Part shown: positions 8,628-16,033 of the stretch, in pieces
Position numbering within the stretch: the stretch's first letter is position 1
Layout of the letters: the number at the start of each line of letters is the position of its first letter
Assembly (NCBI GenBank): GCA_007132095.1
Contig: SLPH01000047.1
Span: 1 to 34,772, forward strand
Reading direction: 5' to 3'
DNA from: Syntrophomonadaceae bacterium
GTDB lineage: Bacteria; Bacillota; Dethiobacteria; DTU022
DNA length: 34,772 nt
Made by a program: the position numbers and the translations under genes
The notes under the pieces: generated by a model
Databases searched by the model: none
What the model was told of the DNA's origin: nothing
The model's input: only the letters and a program-made list of their open reading frames with translations

Positions 8628-10094
8628 GTGAAGACGCCCGGAACTGAAGGCCGCAGCGGAGTGGGATTTCAGATCAATGCCCTGTCGGAAGAATCGATTG
8701 ATCGGATTCATGAAGCCACCCTTGAGGTGATGAACAAAACAGGTCTCAGGGTTTACAGCGATCTGGCGCTTGACATATACCACGGTGGAGGTTGTTTTGT
8801 AGACCGGGCCGCAAAGACAGTTTTTTTCCCTGCCGAAGTCGTCGAATCCTGTATCAAAAGGGCTCCGGAAGAAGTCTTGCTTGCCGCTCGCGACGAGAGC
8901 TTTGATTACCTGGCCGGAGGAAGAAGGGTCGGTTTCTGTAATTTTAGCTGCGGTGTCCAGGTGGTTGATCTTGAAAGCGGTTCTGTCCGCGATTCCACCC
9001 TGCAGGATTCTGCTGATGTAGCCAGGCTGGTCGATTACCTGGATCAGTACGACATTTTGGACTGTCCTGTCATCCCCCGCGACGTTAATCCGGCCCTCTT
9101 CTCGCTGTATAACTACGAGATAATGGTCTCAAATACTGTCAAACACTGTAGCACTGCGCCGCAGAGTTACCGCCATGCCGAACTTATGATCGATATGGCA
9201 GCCGCGATTATCGGGAGCAGGGAGGAGTTAAAAAAGAGGCCGATCATCTCGGCCGATGTTTGCCCCCAGAGCCCGCTATCCCTGGCCCGGGAAACCTGCG
9301 AAACCATAATTGTTTATGCCAGACACGGTATTCCTGTTAATGTGCTTTCCATGGCCCTGGCAGGCGGTACTGCGCCCGTTACCCTGGCCGGAACGCTTGT
9401 CACTCATAATGCTGAAGTTTTAGCCGGAATCTGTCTCAGCCAGCTGGCAAAACCGGGGGCACCCAATTTTTACGGCAGTTCATCGACGATCATGGAAATG
9501 CGCCGCGGCACCGCCGCCGTGGGCTGCCCGGAAATGGCCATGATCAGCGCTTGTGTTACGGCGATGGCAAGGCGTTACGGTATCCCCAGTTTTCTGGCCG
9601 GTTCATAGACTGATAGCAAGCTGGGCGATCTCCAGGCCGGTCATGAGCGTACTCTTACCATTATGGCTGCAGCGTTGGCAGGTGCCAACATGATTTACGG
9701 CCCCGGTATGGTGGAGCAGGGAATGACCATGGACTACGGCCTGCTGGTCGCTGATAACGAATTTGTCCGCATGGTCAAACGATTGCTGGTAGGGGTACCT
9801 GTTAATACTGATACCCTGGCTGTTGGTTTAATCAGGGAGGTTGGTATTGGGGGAGAATTTGTTACCCACCAGCACACGTTTAACCATTTCAAAGAAAACC
9901 AGGTTCAAGTCACCATGGTTGATCGAAACACAAGGGGTGCCTGGCTATCCGAAGGAGGCCTCGATATGCACAGCCGTTGCAACGAAGAAGCAAGAAAAAT
10001 CCTGGCTTCGCATCAATGTCTTCCTTTAGATGAGCAAACCAAAAGGGATCTGCGCAAGATTATTCTTCTGGCAGAGAAAGAATTTGCTACCTGA
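8628..10094 (+). CDS. mttB: Trimethylamine methyltransferase MttB with in-frame amber (pyrrolysine) codon
   Basis: An MttB-superfamily methyltransferase that moves a methyl group from a methylated amine to a corrinoid protein. The frame from 8628 runs to a TAG at 9606-9608 and continues without another stop to the TGA at 10092-10094. That gives 488 residues, the family's normal length of just under 500. The amber is residue 327, close to the known pyrrolysine position in Methanosarcina MttB. Its flanks match the family: YGIPSFLAGS before, TDSKLGDLQAGHERTLT after. Family sequence continues on both sides (ALAGANMIYGPGMVEQG), so this is neither a pseudogene nor two genes. The start is the GTG at 8628, 5 bases after GGGGAGGTGA. 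The in-frame GTG at 8619 lies within that ribosome site. No corrinoid protein gene is adjacent. Trimethylamine as substrate is inferred from the pyrrolysine clade. Confidence 0.92.
9606..9608 (+). other. Amber codon probably translated as pyrrolysine
   Basis: TAG at codon 327 of the mttB frame. It sits where pyrrolysine is found in trimethylamine methyltransferases, between a conserved barrel segment and the TDSK motif. The downstream frame stays intact for 161 codons. The decoding genes pylT, pylS and pylBCD are not in this window. Confidence 0.9.
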
Positions 10095-10110
10095 CTTCCG
10101 CTTCCATTGT

Positions 10111-10160
10111 CAGGCGGGAGGTAATAATATTGCAGCAGGGAATTATTATATTAGCGCCTG
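10111..10160 (+). other. Two-part inverted repeat between mttB and the flavodoxin gene
   Basis: CAGGCG (10111-10116) pairs with CGCCTG (10155-10160), and TAATAAT (10122-10128) pairs with ATTATTA (10142-10148). The GGAGG at 10117-10121 falls in the internal loop, and the apical loop is 13 bases. No T-run follows, so it does not look like a terminator. It could shield the ribosome site in front of a 20-codon open frame, stabilise mRNA or mark a processing site. A direct repeat GCTTCCA(T/A)TG flanks it at 10099 and 10160. Confidence 0.5.
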
Positions 10161-10192
10161 CTTCCAATGCTTATAATCGGGGACGATGCTGA
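10130..10192 (+). CDS. Possible 20-codon leader-type peptide
   Basis: A TTG at 10130 follows GCGGGAGGT (10115-10123 area) at a good ribosome-site distance and opens 20 codons ending in TGA at 10190. The hydrophobic product (QQGIIILAPASNAYN core) resembles nothing I know. It lies inside the inverted repeat between mttB and the flavodoxin gene, so it could be a regulatory leader or chance. Kept only because of its ribosome site. Confidence 0.2.
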   Translation: MQQGIIILAPASNAYNRGRC

Positions 10193-10265
10193 AGCAGAAA
10201 ATATTCTTTGCGGGCGCCAGGGGGACAGCTCTTCCCGGAAATAAGTATATCAGGAGGATGAATAG

Positions 10266-10745
10266 ATGAAAATTGGCATCATATTTTACTCTCTTTCAGG
10301 CAACACCAGGCAGGTTGCAGAAAAAATTGAGAAAAATCTTTCTGCTGCAGGCCACACTGTTTCGCTGGAAGAAATCCGGATTTCCGGCGACACGCCGGCC
10401 CAGGCCGGAAAGTTTAAGCTGGAACACGTTCCATCCGTTGAAGAATTTGAGGCCCTGATCCTGGGATCCCCTGTGCAGGCCTTCAGCCTTAACCCGGTCA
10501 TGAAAGCCTATCTTGATACCATGCCTTCTTTAAAAGGCAAAAAGGTTGCTCTTTTTGTTACCAAGCATTTGCCCATGCTCTGGCTTGGCGGCACCGGGGC
10601 GATCGGAATTATGAAGAAAGCTTGCGAAAAGAAAGAAGCCCGGGTGGTGGGAACAGAAATAGTCGTCTGGTCCGGTAAACACCGTTCGCGATCAATAAAG
10701 AATTGCGAAGACAGCGTCAGCCGCCTGTTCTCTCCTTCGAACTGA
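10266..10745 (+). CDS. Flavodoxin-family protein
   Basis: A small FMN-binding electron carrier or NAD(P)H:quinone-reductase-like flavodoxin. The FMN phosphate loop SLSGNT lies at residues 9-14 after the first beta strand (MKIGIIFY). A second loop, LGSPVQAFSLNP, fits the isoalloxazine site, and VALFVTKHLP a later strand. The length of 159 is normal. The ATG at 10266 has a perfect AGGAGG 8 bases upstream. It lies 171 bases after mttB on the same strand and 53 bases before the alcohol dehydrogenase start. Flavodoxins can reduce cob(II)alamin proteins, so an activator role for the methyltransferase system is possible but unproven. Confidence 0.85.
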   Translation: MKIGIIFYSLSGNTRQVAEKIEKNLSAAGHTVSLEEIRISGDTPAQAGKFKLEHVPSVEEFEALILGSPVQAFSLNPVMKAYLDTMPSLKGKKVALFVTKHLPMLWLGGTGAIGIMKKACEKKEARVVGTEIVVWSGKHRSRSIKNCEDSVSRLFSPSN

Positions 10746-10798
10746 AGAATGCCAGGGCAGGGGTAAAGCGCTTAACTGCAACCGGAGGTGTGTTAAAC

Positions 10799-11830
10799 TT
10801 GGAAAAAGAGATGCTTGCCCTAGTTAAAAGGAATATGGGGCCCGGTTATAGTCTTGAAAAGGTGCCGGTGCCCGTTCCCCGGGAAGGAGAACTTCTCGTC
10901 AGAGTCGAGGCCGTCGGTATATGCGGCACAGATCTTTCCATTATTGCCGGAAAAAGGGAAATTCCGCTGCCTCTTGTTCCGGGGCATGAATTTGCAGGGA
11001 AAGTGGCCGCGACCGGCCCCGAAGTGGAAGAGTTTTCTGTCGGGGACAGGGTTACTGCCGGCCTGGTCATCGGTTGTGGCGATTGCCCTTATTGCCTTGA
11101 AGACTTAGATACTCTTTGCGATAATATCCTGGAAACGGGCATTCATGTTGATGGGGCTTTTGCCAGGTACGTAAAGGTTCCTGCAAAAGTGACCCATTTG
11201 CTTCCGGAAAGCATGAGTTATGAGGATGGGGCCCTGCTTGATCCTGTTGCCTCTGCCTATCGGGCTGTAAAAAAGGCGGCGATAAAGCATGGTGAAACAG
11301 TAGTTGTTGTCGGGCCGGGGCCGATCGGTCTGCTGGCAGTCCAGATAGCCAGGGCCGAAGGCGCAGGTCGGATCATCATTACCGGTCTTCCGGAAGACGA
11401 GCCAAGGTTGTCCAGGGCCCTTTTAAACGGAGCCGATGAAGCTGTCAGCGGCTCTGCGGCCAGCGTTATCGCTTCTCTAGATCAGATTACTGCCGGGAGA
11501 AAAGCTGATGTTGTGATCGAAGCCACCGGTAGATCATCTGCCCTGGAAGTTTGCACCTCCGTTCTAAAGAAATGTGGAAGACTGAGTATTGCCGGCATAT
11601 TTCACGAAAACCCGCCTGTCGATTTAGGACGGGTTGTGCGCTCGGAATTGACCATTACGGGCAGTATATGTTACACGATCCAGGATTTTAAAGATTCGCT
11701 TACCCTGGTTTGCGAGGGCAGGATTAATCCTGCCAGCCTGATCACCCACCGTCTGCCTCTGGAAGATATTGGTGACGGACTGGCGCTGTTGGAACGCAGG
11801 GAAGCAATTAAGGTGATTCTGGAGCCATAA
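10799..11830 (+). CDS. Zinc-dependent medium-chain alcohol dehydrogenase (threonine/sorbitol dehydrogenase-like)
   Basis: An NAD(P)-linked medium-chain dehydrogenase. Catalytic zinc ligands are C42 (GICGTDLS) and the H63-E64 pair (PGHEFAG). The structural zinc lobe has four cysteines, C93, C96, C99 and C107 (CGDCPYCLEDLDTLC). The Rossmann motif is VVVGPGPIGLLA. The length of 343 fits L-threonine 3-dehydrogenase or polyol dehydrogenase. The start chosen is the TTG at 10799, 8 bases after GGAGGTG. The frame is open further upstream into the flavodoxin gene, but that part has no family match. It is followed after 26 bases by the GcvPA-like gene, so it may oxidise an alcohol or amino alcohol linked to that pathway. 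Substrate unknown. Confidence 0.85.
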   Translation: MEKEMLALVKRNMGPGYSLEKVPVPVPREGELLVRVEAVGICGTDLSIIAGKREIPLPLVPGHEFAGKVAATGPEVEEFSVGDRVTAGLVIGCGDCPYCLEDLDTLCDNILETGIHVDGAFARYVKVPAKVTHLLPESMSYEDGALLDPVASAYRAVKKAAIKHGETVVVVGPGPIGLLAVQIARAEGAGRIIITGLPEDEPRLSRALLNGADEAVSGSAASVIASLDQITAGRKADVVIEATGRSSALEVCTSVLKKCGRLSIAGIFHENPPVDLGRVVRSELTITGSICYTIQDFKDSLTLVCEGRINPASLITHRLPLEDIGDGLALLERREAIKVILEP

Positions 11831-11856
11831 CAACCAGGAGGAGGAGATTAGACAGC

Positions 11857-13275
11857 ATGAAAAGGGAACATGATGTTGCTTCTGCCCATCCCTACATGCC
11901 CACCGGGGCGCCTGAAATCAGGGCGGAGATGTTAAAAGAGGTTGGGGCAGACACACTGGAGGATCTCGTTTCCGATATTCCGGAAAAGTTCAGGTTCAGA
12001 GGCAAAATGAATATCCCGGAGCCGCTTTTAAGCGAATCGGATTTAAAGCGGCACGTGGAAAGCATCATGGTTAGGAACATTTCCTGCGCCGATTACACAA
12101 GTTTTCTCGGGGCCGGTTGCTATCGTCATTACGTGCCCGCTGTTTGTGACGAGATTAACAGCAGGGCTGAGTTTCTGACCGCTTACGTGGGTGACACTTA
12201 TTCTGATCATGGCAAAATGCAGGCATTTTTTGAATACTGCAGCCTCATGGCCGAACTCCTCGAAATGGATGTTGTCAGTTATACTACCTTTGACGGGGGT
12301 CAGGCTGCCTGCTCTGCGCTCAGAATGGCCCTCAAGATTACCGGCAGGAAAAAACTGCTTGTTCCGGCCACGATCAACCCGGAAGTTTTAAGTCAGCTGA
12401 GGGATTATTCAGGCCACCTGGCAGAAATTATAACTATTGATCGCCATCCTGAAACCGCCGGAATGGAACTGGAAGTTTTGGATCGGGAGTTGGATAACCA
12501 AACTGCCGCCGTCTATATTGAAAACCCTTCCTACCTGGGCTTTCTTGAACTGAATGCCGGAAAAATCAGCGACCTGGCTCATTCCCGGGGCGCCCTTTTT
12601 GTTGTCGGGGCCGATCCGATTTCGCTGGGTGTTATCACCCCGCCGGCCACATACGGAGCTGATATTGTCTGCGGCGATATTCAATCTCTGGGTTTGCATA
12701 TGCATTACGGCGGTGGCTGCGCCGGCTATATCGCCACTCCCGACGAAGAGCGATTTATTGCCAGCTATCCCACCTACATTTATGGTATTACCAGGGCCAG
12801 GGACGACAGCGGTTTCGGGTGGGGCCGCGCATTGAACTGGCGCACTTCTCACGGCAGCAGGGAGAAAGCGAACGAGTATATGGGCACAGCTGCCGGCTTA
12901 TGGGCCATAACGGCCGCTGTTTACCTTGCCCTGATGGGGCCGCAGGGTATGAAAGAAACTGGCGCGACAATCCTGGCCAGAACAGAATATGCCCGCCGGA
13001 TCCTGGGGGAGATAAAGGGTGTCCGGTCAAACCTGATCAGGGCTCCGCATTTCAGGGAAGTGGTTGTTAATTTTGACAATACCGGGTGCAGCACTGCCGC
13101 TGTAAACCGCTCGCTGCTTGGGCATGGGATCTTTGGCGGCAAGGATTTATCCGGAGACTTTCCCTGGCTGGGGCAGAGCGCCCTTTACTGTTTCACCGAA
13201 GCTACCACCGCTGATGATATCGACAGGCTGGCTGAAGCGCTCGATCAGATCCTTAACAGCAGGGAGGGGAACTGA
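11857..13275 (+). CDS. Divergent glycine dehydrogenase subunit 1-like protein (GcvPA family)
   Basis: A relative of the alpha half of bacterial two-subunit glycine decarboxylase. Family framework: HPYMPTGAPEIRAEMLKEVG at the N-terminus, SFLGAGCYRHYVPAVCDEI, and RAEFLTAY. The length of 472 is slightly above the usual ~450. Hallmark segments differ from true GcvPA as I remember it: the TPYQPEISQG stretch is replaced by VGDTYSDHGK (about residues 111-120), and the NASMYDGATA stretch by SYTTFDGGQA (141-150). The ATG at 11857 has AGGAGGAGGAGA about 8-10 bases upstream. It ends 1 base before the ATG of the partner subunit gene. No gcvT, gcvH or lpd lies nearby. It probably forms a PLP heterodimer with the next protein; glycine as substrate is doubtful. 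Confidence 0.8.
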   Translation: MKREHDVASAHPYMPTGAPEIRAEMLKEVGADTLEDLVSDIPEKFRFRGKMNIPEPLLSESDLKRHVESIMVRNISCADYTSFLGAGCYRHYVPAVCDEINSRAEFLTAYVGDTYSDHGKMQAFFEYCSLMAELLEMDVVSYTTFDGGQAACSALRMALKITGRKKLLVPATINPEVLSQLRDYSGHLAEIITIDRHPETAGMELEVLDRELDNQTAAVYIENPSYLGFLELNAGKISDLAHSRGALFVVGADPISLGVITPPATYGADIVCGDIQSLGLHMHYGGGCAGYIATPDEERFIASYPTYIYGITRARDDSGFGWGRALNWRTSHGSREKANEYMGTAAGLWAITAAVYLALMGPQGMKETGATILARTEYARRILGEIKGVRSNLIRAPHFREVVVNFDNTGCSTAAVNRSLLGHGIFGGKDLSGDFPWLGQSALYCFTEATTADDIDRLAEALDQILNSREGN

Positions 13276-13276
13276 T

Positions 13277-14842
13277 ATGAAAAACTCCGATAATAAGGCA
13301 GGCAAGGTTAGGAATTATCACGGGGTGCGCTGGGACGAGCCGATCATCATGGAAATGGGCCAACACGGCCAGCGAGGTTTCGTGCCTTCACCGCTCGAGG
13401 ATAGGGTTATTGAAAAAGTTGGCGATCCCATGGATCTTTTACCGTCCGGCTTGAAGAGAGAACAGGAGCCGGCGCTGCCGGAACTTGGTCAGATGCAGGT
13501 TTTAAGACACTTTCTGCGCCTTTCACAGGAAACACTTGGCGCAGATCTATGCATCGATCTTGGTCAGGGTACATGCACTATGAAATACAGCCCAAAAATT
13601 AATGAAGCTCTGGTCAGTTCACCGAAAATGAGCGAGCTGCATCCATACCAGGATGAAGAGACAGTTCAGGGTATCCTGGAAATTACTTATCAGCTGGAGC
13701 AGTATTTAAAAGAACTTTCCGGAATGGACAAGTTTTCATTTCAGGGCAGCTCCGGAACCCAGGCAATTTACGCTAACGTTTCCGTAATCAGGAAATATTT
13801 CCTGGACCGTGGCGAAACAGGCCGCAACGAGATTATTACTACAATACTTTCTCATCCCGGGAACCCTGGCGCGGCTGCGACGGCAGGCTATAAAGTTATC
13901 ACCCTCATGCCGGATGAGAGCGGTCTGCCCGACCTCGAAGCGCTGAAAGCGGCCGTATCGGAAAAAACGGCCGCACTGTTGATCACCAACCCGGAAGATA
14001 CCGGCATTTTCAATGACCGGATTAGCGAGTTTACCGATATTGTTCATCAAGCGGGCGGGCTTTGCTGTTATGACCACGCCAATGCAAACGGGTTGATGGG
14101 TATTGTCAGGGCTGTCGATATGGGTTTTGACCTCTGTCACTATAATTTACACAAATCGTTTTCATCTCCCCATGGCAGTCACGGGCCGGGAGCCGGAGCG
14201 CAGGGTGTAACTGAAAAACTGGCCAAATACCTTCCTGTGCCTACAGTTGAATTTGATGGAAAGAAATACTGCCTCAGTTATGACCGCCCTGATTCAATCG
14301 GTAAGATCCGCAAATTTTATGGTGTTCCGCCGGTGTTTGTTCGCGCCTATGCATATATCAGATCCCTGGGCCCGGATGGTCTAAAACTGGCTGCTTTGCT
14401 CTCAATTCTGAACAACAACTACCTGCTTAAAAAGCTGCTCCAGGTGCCGGGCTTAAGCTGTCCCATGGCTGAAGGGCGCCAGCGGATCGAACAGGCCAGG
14501 CTAAGCTGGGCTGAACTGAAAGAAACGACAGGGATCGGCACTGACTGCATTAACCGCAGGATCATCGATTACGGCCTGCAAACCTATTTTACCAGCCATC
14601 ACCCCTGGATTATCCCCGAGCCATTTACACCAGAGCCGCCGGAATCATACTCCAAAGACGATCTGGATGAATATGCAGCTGTGCTCGAACGGGTAGCCAG
14701 GGAGGCTTACAGCGATCCCGACCTGGTCCGGGATGCTCCTCACAACAGCGCTATCAGCCTTATTGATGTGGAACCTTTAATGGACCTGGAGCGGTTTGCC
14801 TGCACCTGGCGGAGTTTTTTGAAAAAGAACCGCCAGGCTTGA
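13277..14842 (+). CDS. Divergent glycine dehydrogenase subunit 2-like protein (GcvPB family)
   Basis: The PLP-binding beta half of a GcvP-like heterodimer, 521 residues. The PLP lysine is K293 in NLHKSFSSPHGSHGPGAGA, close to the canonical NLHKTFSTPHGGGGPG. CTMKYSPKINE and YDHANANGLMG are also conserved. Other hallmarks are changed: the expected YPLGSCTMKY reads DLGQGTCTMKY (about residues 94-104), DSAHGTNPASA reads ILSHPGNPGAA (about 190-200), and QPAAGAHGE reads QGSSGTQAI. The ATG at 13277 is preceded by GGGAGGGG, 1 base after the upstream stop; the frame is open further upstream inside the previous gene but is not needed. Its TGA lies inside the -35 box of the downstream promoter. Likely a PLP decarboxylase-type enzyme on an unknown amino acid. 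Confidence 0.8.
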   Translation: MKNSDNKAGKVRNYHGVRWDEPIIMEMGQHGQRGFVPSPLEDRVIEKVGDPMDLLPSGLKREQEPALPELGQMQVLRHFLRLSQETLGADLCIDLGQGTCTMKYSPKINEALVSSPKMSELHPYQDEETVQGILEITYQLEQYLKELSGMDKFSFQGSSGTQAIYANVSVIRKYFLDRGETGRNEIITTILSHPGNPGAAATAGYKVITLMPDESGLPDLEALKAAVSEKTAALLITNPEDTGIFNDRISEFTDIVHQAGGLCCYDHANANGLMGIVRAVDMGFDLCHYNLHKSFSSPHGSHGPGAGAQGVTEKLAKYLPVPTVEFDGKKYCLSYDRPDSIGKIRKFYGVPPVFVRAYAYIRSLGPDGLKLAALLSILNNNYLLKKLLQVPGLSCPMAEGRQRIEQARLSWAELKETTGIGTDCINRRIIDYGLQTYFTSHHPWIIPEPFTPEPPESYSKDDLDEYAAVLERVAREAYSDPDLVRDAPHNSAISLIDVEPLMDLERFACTWRSFLKKNRQA

Positions 14843-14867
14843 CAAAGACGGGGTCAGTTGTTAGTAT
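14839..14867 (+). promoter_or_regulatory. SigmaA-type promoter of the glyQS leader
   Basis: TTGACA at 14839-14844, a 17-base spacer and TAGTAT at 14862-14867. The -35 box contains the TGA stop of the preceding gene. Transcription would start near 14874, just ahead of the T-box leader. Confidence 0.8.
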
Positions 14868-14873
14868 GCAAAT

Positions 14874-15100
14874 AGTTCAATAACGGTCAGGCGATGAAGG
14901 AAAGAGTAGCCGAAATCTTGCCTGTAATTAAGTAAAGCGAGCCGGGGACGGTGTAAGCCCGGCCGGCGGATCGGTGAACGGCGTTCCTGAGCGATACTTT
15001 TTTAAGCGGGCTTCCCTTTCGGGAGGCCAAGTAGGGTGGAACCGCGGGATCATCTCCCGTCCCTATAGCCATTGCAGCTAAGGGGCGGGATTTTTTAATT
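14874..15100 (+). promoter_or_regulatory. Glycine T-box riboswitch leader
   Basis: A tRNA-sensing leader that lets transcription continue into glyQS when uncharged tRNA-Gly binds. The T-box core AGGGTGGAACCGCG is at 15033-15046. A Stem I region with GATGAAGGAAAGAGTAG lies at 14893-14909, and the GAGCCGGGGACGGTGTAAGC segment near 14939. The probable specifier is GGC (glycine) at 14980-14982 in TGAACGGCGTTCCTGAGCG. The downstream genes encode glycyl-tRNA synthetase, which supports this reading. A terminator closes the leader. Confidence 0.9.
15054..15096 (+). terminator. T-box leader terminator
   Basis: TCCCGTCCC (from 15055) pairs with GGGGCGGGA (15082-15090) across a loop of about 18 bases and is followed by TTTTTTAATTTTT. 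The 5' arm also overlaps the antiterminator pairing after the T-box, as expected for this riboswitch class. Confidence 0.85.
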
Positions 15101-15154
15101 TTTAACCTTGCCTTGCAGAAGTTGAGACAGCTCCGGCTAAAAGGAGGAAAAGAC

Positions 15155-16033
15155 TTGGAACTACAGCAAATTATGATTAAATTACAGGAATACTGGGACT
15201 TAAAAGGATGCCTGGTATGGCAGCCTTATGATGTTGAGAAAGGAGCCGGCACCATGAATCCGGCGACCTTTCTGAAATCTTTGGGTCCCGAACCCTGGTC
15301 GGTTGCTTATGTTGAACCGTCAAGAAGGCCGGCCGACGGCCGCTACGGGGAAAACCCGAATCGACTCTACCAGCACCATCAATACCAGGTTATCATTAAG
15401 CCTGCTCCGTCTGACATCCAGCAGCAGTACCTGGATAGCCTGGCCTACCTTGGCCTGGATCCTCTTGAGCATGATATCCGTTTTGTTGAAGACAACTGGG
15501 AAGCTCCAACTCTCGGAGCCTGGGGCCTTGGCTGGGAGGTCTGGCTGGATGGTATGGAGATAACCCAGTTCACCTATTTCCAGCAAGTTGGCGGTTTTGA
15601 TGTCGAGCAGGTTCCGGTTGAACTTACTTACGGCCTGGAAAGGATTGCCATGTACTTGCAGGATTGCGACAATGTCTTCGACCTGATCTGGACTGATAAG
15701 ATCACCTATGGTGAAATTTTTCAGCGAGTGGAGTGGGAGCATTCAAGTTACGCTTTCGATCACGCCGATCGCGACCTTCTTTTCAAGCTCTTCAGCGATT
15801 ACGAGGCTGAAGCAAAAAGGCTTCTCGGCCTAAACCTTGTTTTCCCCGCTTACGACTATATCCTGAAATGTTCGCATACGTTTAACCTTCTTGATGCCCG
15901 GGGAGCAATCAGCGTAACAGAGCGGGCTGCATACATCGGCAGGGTGCGCACCCTGGCCCGCCTCTGCGCTGAAGGTTACCTGAACCAGAGGGAAGCGGCA
16001 GGATACCCTCTATTAGCCGGAGGTGGAGTGTAA
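15155..16033 (+). CDS. glyQ: Glycine--tRNA ligase alpha subunit
   Basis: The catalytic alpha subunit of the bacterial alpha2-beta2 glycyl-tRNA synthetase. Family blocks include [14 protein letters not shown] at the start, [35 protein letters not shown] and [17 protein letters not shown]. The length of 292 is normal. The start chosen is the TTG at 15155, 7 bases after AGGAGG; the frame is open upstream to 15113 but lacks family residues there. It follows the T-box leader and overlaps glyS by one base (TAATG). Confidence 0.96.
   Translation: MELQQIMIKLQEYWDLKGCLVWQPYDVEKGAGTMNPATFLKSLGPEPWSVAYVEPSRRPADGRYGENPNRLYQHHQYQVIIKPAPSDIQQQYLDSLAYLGLDPLEHDIRFVEDNWEAPTLGAWGLGWEVWLDGMEITQFTYFQQVGGFDVEQVPVELTYGLERIAMYLQDCDNVFDLIWTDKITYGEIFQRVEWEHSSYAFDHADRDLLFKLFSDYEAEAKRLLGLNLVFPAYDYILKCSHTFNLLDARGAISVTERAAYIGRVRTLARLCAEGYLNQREAAGYPLLAGGGV

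Noticed and set aside
8619-10094. mttB as two separate genes or a pseudogene broken at 9606
   Set aside because: The TAG is at the family's pyrrolysine site, the frame is kept on both sides, the second part has no own ribosome site at 9663, and there is no other damage.
10703-10798. Extended start of the zinc dehydrogenase inside the flavodoxin gene
   Set aside because: There is no dehydrogenase similarity there, and the TTG at 10799 has GGAGGTG at the right distance.
13118-13276. Extended start of the GcvPB-like gene inside the GcvPA-like gene
   Set aside because: The first 53 codons only shadow the upstream gene; the ATG at 13277 has a good ribosome site and family-like beginning.
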